A DNA stretch of 8,990 nt from Caldifarciminota bacterium (GCA_023128195.1 JAGMEL010000327.1:1-8990); one strand, 5' to 3'; counted from the first letter of the stretch, positions 1-6,598 are shown. A program made the numbers and translations. The notes: generated from the sequence alone by a model not told the origin.

Positions 1-753
1 AAAATATTTACCAGCAATATCAACTTGAAATTTTAATTCCTGATGGGTTCTTAAAAAAATATCATAACCTTGTTTTAGGTTTTGCCAGAAAGACAGGAGT
101 GTAGTATCGTTTCCAGCATTCTGCTTCAGTATCATCATATTATTATAATCCATTTTGCATGGAAAGATATATACTGGAATATCTTTTTGCCCTGCAGATT
201 TTGTATCAACACAGATAATATAGAGTTCCTCGATTGCCTCATCACCAATAGGAATGCAGCCGATTGTGACAGTGCTGCCGTGTATACGGATCTCGCCACC
301 TAAATTGCGCTTCACTCCCAGAATATTATCTGATTTATTAGGATAATTTATCTTCATGGATAGATGAAAATTCGAAAAGGGATTAAAATGGTTGATATGG
401 TAAAACCCTTCTGGGATTTGCAGGTCACCCTGTTTTCGTTTTGGTCCCAGGTTACCAGATGTGGCAGTAAAGGTATATTCTTTTACAAATGTAAAGACTT
501 TAAGGCTTTTAGATAGTGCCCACAATTGTAATATCCGTTCTTTTTTATACGCCACGATCATAATTTTTTTAGGCGGGTAATTAATATCTAAGCTATTGAA
601 GAGTGAATCAATATATTTTTCTCGATTTTCCCTTGCCTGGTGAACGCGGGAAAACCGATTTTGTTCATGTTTAAACGTTGTCTGGGCTGAAAGTATATTA
701 CAAGAAAATAATGCTAAGATAATTATAAAAAAAGGCGTTGATTGATTTCTCAT
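1..753 (-). CDS. Exported L,D-transpeptidase, YafK/YkuD type (3' end outside window)
   Basis: This frame stays open from the ATG at 753-751 to the window edge (251 codons, no stop), so the C-terminus is missing. Residues 1-24 look like a signal peptide: a hydrophobic run FFIIILALFSCNI, then LSA-Q as a plausible signal peptidase I site. The catalytic domain spans about residues 62-200. It shows GPKRKQGD..IPEG (103-116), as in YafK-like members, and the active-site block IHG...IGCIP with His158 and Cys166, followed by IPVYIFP (192-198). The family forms or breaks peptidoglycan cross-links or protein-peptidoglycan links through a Cys thioester in the periplasm. YafK-type enzymes have HG-x7-C spacing, as seen here. 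Only 77 nt separate it from the Hpt gene, but it has its own promoter at 768-795. No Shine-Dalgarno precedes the ATG, and a stop at 766-768 excludes a longer start. Family call is firm; the exact reaction is inferred. Confidence 0.88.
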   Translation of the reverse strand, partial: MRNQSTPFFIIILALFSCNILSAQTTFKHEQNRFSRVHQARENREKYIDSLFNSLDINYPPKKIMIVAYKKERILQLWALSKSLKVFTFVKEYTFTATSGNLGPKRKQGDLQIPEGFYHINHFNPFSNFHLSMKINYPNKSDNILGVKRNLGGEIRIHGSTVTIGCIPIGDEAIEELYIICVDTKSAGQKDIPVYIFPCKMDYNNMMILKQNAGNDTTLLSFWQNLKQGYDIFLRTHQELKFQVDIAGKYF

Positions 754-767
754 GATATTAATGATCT

Positions 768-795
768 ATTGTAATTGAATTTGCTTGAGTGTCAA
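768..795 (-). promoter_or_regulatory. Sigma70-type promoter for the L,D-transpeptidase gene
   Basis: On the minus strand TTGACA (795-790) is followed after 16 nt by TACAAT (773-768), a perfect -35 and a 5/6 -10 box. Transcription should start near 761, leaving a leader of only about 8 nt before the ATG at 753. This explains the absent ribosome binding site. The promoter lies in the gap after the Hpt stop codon, so the gene need not depend on operon read-through. Confidence 0.7.
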
Positions 796-830
796 TAATT
801 TAGACAACCAGGATAAAATGCTTTTTCGTA

Positions 831-1157
831 TTATCCATACACTACTTCAACACGCTCAAGATAGGTTTTTAATTCAGACAAGTGCTTCTGTATTTCTTCT
901 ACATTTTTGTCTTTTGCAGCTTGCTCGAGTGCTTTGCCTATATCAGTAATAGTTTCGAATCCATAACTTCCACCAGAACCTCTCATGCCATGACCCAATG
1001 TCTCTATAATAGTATAGTCACTATTTTTCAAAGCATTTGTAATAGATTTGACATCCTGATGTCTGGTTTCTATATATCCTGGTATAAGTTTTATTAGGTC
1101 AGGATTTATATGAACAATTATTTTCTCACAATTTTTTTCATCAGTATTTTCTTTCAT
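831..1157 (-). CDS. Stand-alone Hpt (histidine phosphotransfer) domain protein
   Basis: This 108-residue protein is essentially one Hpt four-helix bundle. The motif around the phosphorylatable histidine is LGHGMRGSGGSYGF, with His56; it corresponds to the family pattern H-x-L-K-G-S...G. The C-terminal helices carry DIGKALEQAAKD and LSELKTYLERVE. There is no kinase, receiver or membrane segment. The family shuttles phosphoryl groups between receiver Asp residues. Its start ATGA overlaps the stop of the hybrid kinase by 4 nt, and AGGAGAAG precedes it within the kinase gene, so translation is probably coupled. The natural donor is a receiver of that kinase (Asp854 or Asp995), but the acceptor is not encoded in this window. 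No Rho-independent terminator follows; there is only a 6-bp inverted repeat (811-816/831-836) overlapping the stop codon. Confidence 0.9.
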   Translation of the reverse strand: MKENTDEKNCEKIIVHINPDLIKLIPGYIETRHQDVKSITNALKNSDYTIIETLGHGMRGSGGSYGFETITDIGKALEQAAKDKNVEEIQKHLSELKTYLERVEVVYG

Positions 1158-4100
1158 GATTTTACTTCTCCTGCATAATCATAAATGGTTTGTAAAAGCT
1201 TAGCCTTTGTTATTGGCTTGGACAGATGGGCAGTGCAGCCAATATCCAAACTTTTTTGTACTTCTTCTTTAAGTGCATATGCTGTGAGTGCAATAATAGG
1301 TGTTGATTTCACTCGTTTTTGCTTTTCCCACTTTCTAATCATTTTAGTCGCAGTGTAGCCATCCATTTCCGGCATTTGTATGTCCATAAGAACAAGGTCG
1401 TATTTGTTTGATTTGAATTTTTTAACAGCGATCTTACCGTTTTCTGCAATGTCAATCTTATACCGTGTCTTTTTTAGATATGCCTGGATTAAGAAACGGT
1501 TGTCTTTATTATCCTCTGCAAGAAGTATGCTTAAAACACGTTTATCTTTGCTGGCAGTGACACTTTCTGCTTTTGGCTTTTCAACAATCACCTTTGCCTT
1601 TCCCAAAGCACGTGCAATAGCATTTCGCAGATCAGATTGCTTAATTGGTTTTACAAGATGGCTTGCAATTCCGAGTTCCTTGCACTTATCTACATCCCCT
1701 TTTCTTCTGTCAGATGTGAGCATCATAATGGTTGTTTGTGTGAGGTCAGGATTTTTTTGAATCTGTTCTGCTATTTCGAATCCTCCCATGCCTGGCATGC
1801 GACAATCGAGTAATACAAGCTTAAAAGGGTTATTTGTTTTCTTAGCTTTTTTGAGTTCGGCAACTGCCTGTGTACCTTTTTCGACCTCGGCTACTACAGC
1901 ACCCCAGTTAGTGAGTGTATGTCTCAGTATCAAACGGTTTGTTGCGTTATTATCTACTATCAAGATCTTTAAGCCTTTCAGGTTTACTTCTGGTATGGAC
2001 TTGCGTTTCTTTGGTTTTATTTGAATACCAAACTGTGCAGTAAAATTGAAAGTGCTACCTTCACCGACTGTGCTTTCTACCCAAATACTTCCATTCATTA
2101 ATTCTGCTAACCGCTTTGAGATGGTCAGACCAAGTCCAGTTCCACCATACTTGCGCGTATGAGAGGAGTCGGCTTGTGCGAAACTTTCAAAAATCGTTTT
2201 CAATTTTTCGGGTGGGATACCAATGCCAGTATCAGCAATTGAAAACAGAAGGGAACCAGGTCGTTTGTTTTGTGGATCTTTATCGACGTGCAGTACCACT
2301 TCGCCTTTTTCTGTAAACTTGATTGCATTTCCCAGGAGATTTACGAGAACTTGACGTAAGCGGACTGGATCTCCGATTAAATCCATAGGAATATCAGGTT
2401 CAATAAGATAAAATAGTTCCAGATTTTTTGTATGAGCGCGTATCGCCATGATTTCGGTTGTTTTTTCAACTATTTCATTGAGATTGAAGTCGATTTTTTC
2501 AAGTTCAATCTGACCCGATTCCACTTTTGAAATGTCAAGGATATCATTAATAATATTCAAGAGGTTTTCTCCTGCTGTTCTGAATGTTTGAACATATTGT
2601 TGCTGGTCAGGGGTTAGAGAAGTCTCACTGAGCAGTTCAGACATGCCAATAATGGCATTCATTGGCGTACGGATCTCATGACTCATACTGGCTAAGAATT
2701 CGGTCTTCGTTTTTGAAGCCAGGAGAGCGACTTCACGGGCTTTGATTAATTCCTCTTCTGCCCGTTTTCGCTCAGTGATGTCTTCAATAATGCCATCGTA
2801 ATATTTTACTTCGTTCTTTTCATCTTTTACTGCAATTGCTGAATCCGAACATATGAATATTGTTCCGTCTTTCCTTTTGTATCTTACTTCTTTGTTTTTA
2901 ACAAATCCATTACTTATCATACTATCATTAAACCTCTTTCTTGCTTCAGGGTCTTTATATAAATCTGCAATAGCTATTTTAAAAAGTTCCTCTTTGTTTT
3001 CATACCCAAACATTTTGACAAACGCAGGATTTATCTCAATAAATTTACCTTTTGGTCCAGGCGTAGTCCTATATACCCCCACGCTGACATTTTCTGTTAT
3101 GGTTCTGTATTTCTTTTCACTCTTATGCAGTGCCTCCTCTGCTTGTTTGCGCTCGGTGATGTCAGATATCATGGCGAGATCCCCTATTATTTTACCATTT
3201 TCATCGCTGATTTGATTGGCAAGTATCAGCCCAATAGGTTTTTCTCCAGTTTTGGTAATGAAATCAATTTCATAAGGTGGAAGTTTCTTACCATACATCC
3301 TCTGGAGAAAATTTTTCATAACTTTTACCTTGCTCCTCTTAGGCAAAAATGGAAGCATAATAAGATTCTTTCCAATGACCTCTTCAGGTGTGTAGCCAAG
3401 CCAGTCATATACTTTTACGTTCACATCCAATATCTTTCCTTTTGTGTCTAATAGCACAATAGCTTCAGGAGAAAGCTCGAATATTGACCTATATTTCTGT
3501 TCACTATCACTCAACGCCTTCTCCATCCGTTTGCGTTCGGTAATATCTTCGATAACACCATCATAATATCTCACTTCTCCTTTTTCATCTTTTACTGCCA
3601 CGGCTGATACCGAGCATATGAGTGGAATTCCATCCTTTCTCTTTAGTTTTAATTCCTCATTTCTTACAAATCCGTCTCTCAACATCTTCTTATTGAACTT
3701 TCTCCTATCTTTTGGGTCTTGATATAAATCTGCAACTTTTATTTCAAAAAATTCCTCTTTGCTCTTATAGCCAAATATTGTGCTAATCGCAGGATTCGTT
3801 TCGATAAATATGCCTTTGGGTCCAGGCGTATTTCTATATACCCCAACATTAATATTGTCTGTTAAAGTTCGATATTTTTCCTCGCTCTTCCGCAGCGCTT
3901 CTTCTCGCAAACAAGCATTGCAGGCACTAGCTAATTTCGAAAGTAGACGGCTCAACGATTTAAGAATTAGAGGATCTAAATCCTCACCACTTTTTATCAA
4001 AACCATTAAACCAAAATCTGGTAACTCCATGATATAAAAATAACTACTGTCCTTAGTTTTTCCATATAAAAACAGCCTTTTTCTAAAATTAACCAATTGA

Positions 4101-4366
4101 CGTTCACTAAGCCGTGAAGGCACATTTTGTAGAGCTGCTTGATATGCATTAATCCTGTCTGTATTTCGAGGTATGGAATAAATTTGTTCAAAGCTATATT
4201 TACCCTGAATGTCTTTTTTCAAAGAATAGATTCCACCAGCTGAACAATTTAATTTCCTTAGGAAAATTGGTAAGCTTGCCTGTAACATCTTGTGTAGATC
4301 AAGACTTGCACCAATGGACATGGCAATTTCATATAAAATCTGGATTTGTCCAACTCTGGTTGGCAT
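1154..4366 (-). CDS. Cytoplasmic hybrid histidine kinase: GAF-like, three PAS, HisKA, HATPase, two receivers
   Basis: This 1070-residue sensor kinase has no signal peptide or membrane segment. Domains in order: a GAF-like input region (about 5-155); PAS1 (161-280), PAS2 (288-407) and PAS3 (416-535), each ending in DITERK; HisKA with MSHEIRTP (phospho-His563); HATPase with N box GDPVRLRQVLVNLLGNAIKF (N676, N680), G1 DTGIGI (712-717) and G2 GGTGLGL (741-747). Receiver 1 (about 798-918) has D805, phosphoacceptor D854, T884 and K906. Receiver 2 (about 945-1065) has E951/D952, D995, T1028 and K1050. All catalytic residues are present in both receivers, so both may be phosphorylated. The start codon overlaps the FIST stop by 1 nt (TAATG), so translation is coupled. 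The cytoplasmic FIST, GAF and PAS modules suggest an internal small-molecule or redox signal; the ligand is unknown. PAS1 and PAS3 are near-duplicates. Confidence 0.95.
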   Translation of the reverse strand: MPTRVGQIQILYEIAMSIGASLDLHKMLQASLPIFLRKLNCSAGGIYSLKKDIQGKYSFEQIYSIPRNTDRINAYQAALQNVPSRLSERQLVNFRKRLFLYGKTKDSSYFYIMELPDFGLMVLIKSGEDLDPLILKSLSRLLSKLASACNACLREEALRKSEEKYRTLTDNINVGVYRNTPGPKGIFIETNPAISTIFGYKSKEEFFEIKVADLYQDPKDRRKFNKKMLRDGFVRNEELKLKRKDGIPLICSVSAVAVKDEKGEVRYYDGVIEDITERKRMEKALSDSEQKYRSIFELSPEAIVLLDTKGKILDVNVKVYDWLGYTPEEVIGKNLIMLPFLPKRSKVKVMKNFLQRMYGKKLPPYEIDFITKTGEKPIGLILANQISDENGKIIGDLAMISDITERKQAEEALHKSEKKYRTITENVSVGVYRTTPGPKGKFIEINPAFVKMFGYENKEELFKIAIADLYKDPEARKRFNDSMISNGFVKNKEVRYKRKDGTIFICSDSAIAVKDEKNEVKYYDGIIEDITERKRAEEELIKAREVALLASKTKTEFLASMSHEIRTPMNAIIGMSELLSETSLTPDQQQYVQTFRTAGENLLNIINDILDISKVESGQIELEKIDFNLNEIVEKTTEIMAIRAHTKNLELFYLIEPDIPMDLIGDPVRLRQVLVNLLGNAIKFTEKGEVVLHVDKDPQNKRPGSLLFSIADTGIGIPPEKLKTIFESFAQADSSHTRKYGGTGLGLTISKRLAELMNGSIWVESTVGEGSTFNFTAQFGIQIKPKKRKSIPEVNLKGLKILIVDNNATNRLILRHTLTNWGAVVAEVEKGTQAVAELKKAKKTNNPFKLVLLDCRMPGMGGFEIAEQIQKNPDLTQTTIMMLTSDRRKGDVDKCKELGIASHLVKPIKQSDLRNAIARALGKAKVIVEKPKAESVTASKDKRVLSILLAEDNKDNRFLIQAYLKKTRYKIDIAENGKIAVKKFKSNKYDLVLMDIQMPEMDGYTATKMIRKWEKQKRVKSTPIIALTAYALKEEVQKSLDIGCTAHLSKPITKAKLLQTIYDYAGEVKS
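2762..3121 (-). repeat. Intragenic duplication, copy B (PAS3 of the hybrid kinase)
   Basis: This is the partner of copy A and encodes residues 416-535, directly before the HisKA linker. The diverged PAS2 lies between the copies, so the present order is A-different-B, not simple tandem repeats. Charged surface residues vary between the copies, while the core and the DITERKR exit linker are kept. Confidence 0.85.
3527..3886 (-). repeat. Intragenic duplication, copy A (PAS1 of the hybrid kinase)
   Basis: This stretch encodes kinase residues 161-280. It aligns without gaps to residues 416-535 (2762-3121), roughly two thirds identical by hand alignment. Shared blocks include VGVYR.TPGPKG, IADLY/VADLY, AVKDE and YYDG.IEDITERKR. 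The similarity is visible in the DNA too (for example ggtccaggcgta and tcatcttttactgc in both copies), pointing to a tandem or segmental duplication rather than convergence. Confidence 0.85.
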
Positions 4367-5487
4367 TAGTCTTCCAATACTCCGACTACTGAGGTTTTAT
4401 TATAAAATTCCAGATAATCCTTTCCGCTGTTGGCAATTTCTCCTATTGTAAGTGCTCCAATCAGTGGTATATTTTCATTATATACAGCATTTAGTTCTTC
4501 TTTAAATTTGTCTTCAAGAAAAAGGACTCGGGAGATGCAATCTATAAATAAGATTATTCTATTAGTTGATTTCGCCTTAATTGATTCCTTGGCAAGTGTA
4601 AGTGCCTTTCCTGCTGCATTCACCAGAGAGGATACATCACCAGTTAAAATATCGACAAAAGATTCTTGGGGAACTTCTCCTACACAGATCAAAGAGCCAT
4701 TTTTTCCTAACATAAAGGGGTCACGCACAATTTTTTCTGTACCCAATTTACCGATACCAAAGGGATAACATTTAGAAATTTCAAAGAAATTATTATCTGT
4801 GAAAACCTTTCCCGAATGCTTTTCAACAATTCCCCGATAAACTTCAAATGCCGGTTTCCAGTTTAATGTTTTAATAATATTTCTATCTGATTCTGTAACC
4901 TTGTAGGGGCCGTTTATCTTCTTCCATCCATGACATACACCAACACCACTTTCCATATCCAACATGGCAAGTATGGCACTATCCTGGATCAAACCTTCAT
5001 TGGTAAATAGACAAGGCTTTTGTTTCATACTCATTGAACCAGCTCCGCCACCAATGTAGTTGAATTCTAGTCCAAAGATATTAAACATACTATCAACAAG
5101 AGCACTTATTCTCTTTGAAAAACCATCAACAAAGACAAACATTGTTCTAGTATCACCAATTTCAGGAATTCTTTCATCAATTACATCGTTATACTCCATG
5201 GCCATATCGCTCAAATTTGGAATAATCTGGACATTAGGTTTTTTTGTCATTCCTGCAACAATTGTCCCCTTTTCCAGTTTTTCTTTTCCATGAATTATTT
5301 CCGGGAAAATGCCACCGAATAGAGGAACCGTCACCCCTTTCAATTTTTCGTCTAGGTTATCAGGGATAAAACCATTGGCATCGCAAGCTAAAATTAAAAG
5401 TCCCTTTACACTTGCATTCTTTAAAATCTCATCGATAAGATTATTGAATCCTGGGACGGTCCCTTTTTTGTCAACTTTAATAATCAT
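4366..5487 (-). CDS. FIST-domain (FIST_N plus FIST_C) signal-transduction protein
   Basis: This 373-residue soluble protein has no signal peptide or membrane segment. FIST_N covers about residues 20-205, with the glycine-rich YIGGGAGSM block (144-152) and GVGVCHGW (181-188). FIST_C covers about 215-355 and ends in the typical PLIGALTIGEIANSG...EFYNKT pattern. FIST (F-box and intracellular signal transduction) domains are predicted sensors of small ligands, possibly amino acids, and are often linked to chemoreceptors or histidine kinases. Here the protein is the first gene of a kinase operon and its TAA overlaps the kinase ATG by 1 nt, so it is probably the sensory partner. AAGGAG lies 6 nt before the ATG. 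A second ATG at 5492-5490 is out of frame. The ligand cannot be predicted from sequence. Confidence 0.9.
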   Translation of the reverse strand: MIIKVDKKGTVPGFNNLIDEILKNASVKGLLILACDANGFIPDNLDEKLKGVTVPLFGGIFPEIIHGKEKLEKGTIVAGMTKKPNVQIIPNLSDMAMEYNDVIDERIPEIGDTRTMFVFVDGFSKRISALVDSMFNIFGLEFNYIGGGAGSMSMKQKPCLFTNEGLIQDSAILAMLDMESGVGVCHGWKKINGPYKVTESDRNIIKTLNWKPAFEVYRGIVEKHSGKVFTDNNFFEISKCYPFGIGKLGTEKIVRDPFMLGKNGSLICVGEVPQESFVDILTGDVSSLVNAAGKALTLAKESIKAKSTNRIILFIDCISRVLFLEDKFKEELNAVYNENIPLIGALTIGEIANSGKDYLEFYNKTSVVGVLED

Positions 5488-5493
5488 TGCATT

Positions 5494-5499
5494 CTCCTT
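5494..5499 (-). promoter_or_regulatory. Shine-Dalgarno AAGGAG of the FIST gene
   Basis: AAGGAG sits 6 nt upstream of the ATG at 5487 and decides that start over the out-of-frame ATG at 5492-5490, which would be only 1 nt from the motif. Confidence 0.8.
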
Positions 5500-5519
5500 A
5501 AAATATGTTTATAATTTCT

Positions 5520-5579
5520 TTAATTCCTCCTAACCTGTATATCCGCATGGTTAGGATATGCTACCGATGTATGGATCAT
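5520..5579 (-). CDS. Possible 19-residue leader peptide upstream of FIST gene
   Basis: ATG (5579-5577) opens a 19-codon frame beginning MIHTSVAYPNH and ending at TAA (5522-5520), 32 nt before the FIST ATG. GAGGAG (5589-5584) lies 4 nt upstream and overlaps the TGA of the preceding small ORF. The 8-bp hairpin 5528-5556 lies inside the frame. No homology is recognised, and a frame this short could occur by chance. Confidence 0.25.
   Translation of the reverse strand: MIHTSVAYPNHADIQVRRN
5528..5556 (-). promoter_or_regulatory. Stem-loop in the FIST operon leader
   Basis: TCCTAACC (minus strand, 5556-5549) pairs perfectly with GGTTAGGA (5535-5528) across a 13-nt loop. The 3' arm runs into AGGAGG (5531-5526), so folding would partly bury an excellent ribosome-binding motif that has no ATG directly behind it. 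No U tract follows, so it is not a canonical terminator. Confidence 0.45.
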
Positions 5580-5587
5580 ACAACTCC

Positions 5588-5650
5588 TCATTTATCCTTT
5601 TTCACATAGTCCAAGGAATCCTTAAGGCTATGCCAATTTTCCACAGACAT
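5588..5650 (-). CDS. Possible 20-residue small ORF in FIST operon leader
   Basis: ATG (5650-5648) starts a frame beginning MSVENWHSLK and ending in the lysine-rich KKDK before TGA (5590-5588). GAGG (5659-5656) lies 5 nt upstream. An in-frame ATG at 5677-5675 would extend it by nine codons, but AAAGG there abuts the ATG with no spacer. The TGA overlaps the GAGGAG of the next small ORF, as in coupled leader peptides. Function unknown; chance is possible. Confidence 0.25.
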   Translation of the reverse strand: MSVENWHSLKDSLDYVKKDK

Positions 5651-5726
5651 AAAGACCTCGATTCCTTTATAGTGCATCCTTTACAAAAATACATTTTTAT
5701 TATCCTACCATATCCACTAATGCCCT

Positions 5727-5753
5727 TTAGCATATTTCTGCCATCAACAGCAT
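5727..5753 (-). CDS. Possible 8-residue upstream ORF in FIST operon leader
   Basis: AAGGAG (5763-5758) and a 4-nt spacer precede ATG (5753-5751), which reads MLLMAEIC and stops at TAA. It is listed only because the ribosome-binding motif is strong and two more such frames follow it before the FIST gene. Confidence 0.15.
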   Translation of the reverse strand: MLLMAEIC

Positions 5754-5794
5754 AAAGCTCCTTGAGATATCTAACTTACTCTTTCAACTATATT

Positions 5795-5822
5795 ATTCTA
5801 ATAGAAACAATTTATTTATAAA
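5795..5822 (-). promoter_or_regulatory. Weak promoter candidate for the FIST-kinase-Hpt operon
   Basis: TTTATA (5822-5817), 16 nt, TAGAAT (5800-5795): a 4/6 -35 and a 5/6 -10 box with the same 16-nt spacing as the other promoters of the window. Transcription would begin near 5788 and give a leader of about 300 nt. A weak -35 box with dyads just upstream would suit an activated promoter. In such AT-rich DNA a chance match is quite possible. Confidence 0.3.
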
Positions 5823-5832
5823 TACGGTATTT
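5820..5832. promoter_or_regulatory. Dyad AAATAC-G-GTATTT, possible operator
   Basis: A 6-1-6 inverted repeat overlaps the candidate -35 box of the FIST operon. Its size fits a small dimeric regulator, but no regulator is identified. Confidence 0.3.
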
Positions 5833-5839
5833 TACGTAG

Positions 5840-5857
5840 AGTTATATGCGTATAACT
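5840..5857. promoter_or_regulatory. Dyad AGTTATA-TGCG-TATAACT, possible operator
   Basis: A perfect 7-4-7 inverted repeat lies 7 nt upstream of the 5820-5832 dyad on the same face-scale of spacing (about 23 bp centre to centre). It is too small to be a terminator and has no U tract. An activator site for the FIST operon is one reading. Confidence 0.35.
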
Positions 5858-5892
5858 ACTTATATAAGATAACCTCACTTCGTTCGGTTACA

Positions 5893-5923
5893 TGAAGTAT
5901 TGGATTAAAATTCCAATACTTCA
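5893..5923. repeat. 12-bp perfect inverted repeat (hairpin) after the pseudo-receiver gene
   Basis: TGAAGTATTGGA (5893-5904) and TCCAATACTTCA (5912-5923) form a perfect stem with a 7-nt loop. It lies 29 nt beyond the pseudo-receiver stop codon. Neither strand has a T tract after the stem, so it may stabilise the mRNA 3' end or act as a non-canonical terminator rather than an intrinsic one. Confidence 0.6.
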
Positions 5924-5952
5924 AAATAAGATGGCTTGCTATTAAATATTTT

Positions 5953-6588
5953 TTATTCTTTGTTTGTGGAATCAACCAATTCTTTTACATATTTTACAAG
6001 TTCATCATATTTTTTCTTGATATCAAAATACATGCTTTTGTAATCTTTTTCTTTCTCTTGTTTTCCCTCATGTTTTTCTATTGTTTTTTCTGATATTCCT
6101 TTTGCTGTTTTCAAGAAACCTTCTTGTTCAAGCCAGGCGTGTGGATCTACTTGTTCTTCGTGTTTCTTTTTTATTACCCAGCTTTCTTTTGCTTTATTAA
6201 TATCTACGATTAATTGAGGGAATAATTCTTTTATTGCTTGAATATACTGTTCAGGAAAACGACTGTTTTCTTTATCATATTCAATAAACTCACACTTTTC
6301 ATGAATTTTTTTAAGCTGTTTAACAACTTCTGCATCGCTTTTATTATAGATTCCTAATATTGGTGGTACTTTAATATATAATTTATCGCATAATCTAAAA
6401 AGGGTTCCTTTTGCGAAGATCTCATTGAGAAGACGGATATTCACGATTATGATATCAAAGTTATTTTTGAACTTGCAAATCATTTCAAGGGTTTCTGGAA
6501 TAGAACCAACTCCAACTATTCTTTCTCTGCTGAGCAAATCGCAGAGTTTTTTTCTTATGGTTTCATCTGGTTCTATAAGAAGAATCAT
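5953..6588 (-). CDS. Pseudo-receiver protein with C-terminal charged coiled coil
   Basis: The first ~120 of 211 residues resemble a CheY-like receiver: ILLIEPDE at strand 1 (acidic Glu6, Asp8), FDIIIVNIRL at strand 3, PPILGIY at strand 4. The phosphoacceptor Asp is replaced by Asn50, and the conserved Ser/Thr is replaced by Tyr81, so Asp phosphorylation is not expected. Residues about 165-211 are rich in Lys and Glu (KEKDYKS, IKKKYDELVKYVKELV) and look like a coiled coil. There is no DNA-binding domain. Pseudo-receivers in other systems work by protein-protein contact. It is flanked by intergenic gaps of 280 and 465 bp and has its own promoter, so it is a single-gene unit. The first ATG is used: there is no Shine-Dalgarno, a stop lies at 6639-6637, and no ATG/GTG/TTG occurs between. 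The precise function is unknown. Confidence 0.8.
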   Translation of the reverse strand: MILLIEPDETIRKKLCDLLSRERIVGVGSIPETLEMICKFKNNFDIIIVNIRLLNEIFAKGTLFRLCDKLYIKVPPILGIYNKSDAEVVKQLKKIHEKCEFIEYDKENSRFPEQYIQAIKELFPQLIVDINKAKESWVIKKKHEEQVDPHAWLEQEGFLKTAKGISEKTIEKHEGKQEKEKDYKSMYFDIKKKYDELVKYVKELVDSTNKE

Positions 6589-6598
6589 GATTATAATG

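Larger units (their letters stand above)
5488..5952. other. 465-bp AT-rich intergenic region between pseudo-receiver and FIST genes
   Basis: I recognise no gene here. On the minus strand it holds, from upstream to downstream, a 12-bp hairpin (5893-5923), two small dyads (5840-5857, 5820-5832), a weak promoter candidate (5795-5822), and about 300 nt of likely leader for the FIST operon with three very short ORFs preceded by Shine-Dalgarno-like motifs. A 54-codon open stretch on the minus strand (about 5604-5770, no ATG near its beginning) matches nothing I know. Decay of an older gene cannot be excluded. Confidence 0.5.

Noticed and set aside
82..303. Plus-strand frame of 73 codons
   Set aside because: It is fully covered by the minus-strand L,D-transpeptidase, which has catalytic motifs and a signal peptide.
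811..836. Inverted repeat GGATAA/TTATCC at the Hpt stop codon as a terminator
   Set aside because: Only a 6-bp AT-rich stem with a 14-nt loop and no U tract after it; too weak to call.
1380..4037. Several plus-strand frames of 66-126 codons opposite the hybrid kinase
   Set aside because: All are antisense shadows of conserved kinase, receiver and PAS coding sequence, with no motif of their own.
4006..4191. Alternative minus-strand 61-codon frame inside the kinase gene
   Set aside because: It is an out-of-frame reading within the GAF-like region of the kinase with no ribosome binding site or motif.
5558..5755. Plus-strand open frame of 65 codons in the FIST upstream region
   Set aside because: No ribosome binding site, no recognisable motif, and composition like untranslated AT-rich DNA; the minus-strand leader reading explains the region better.
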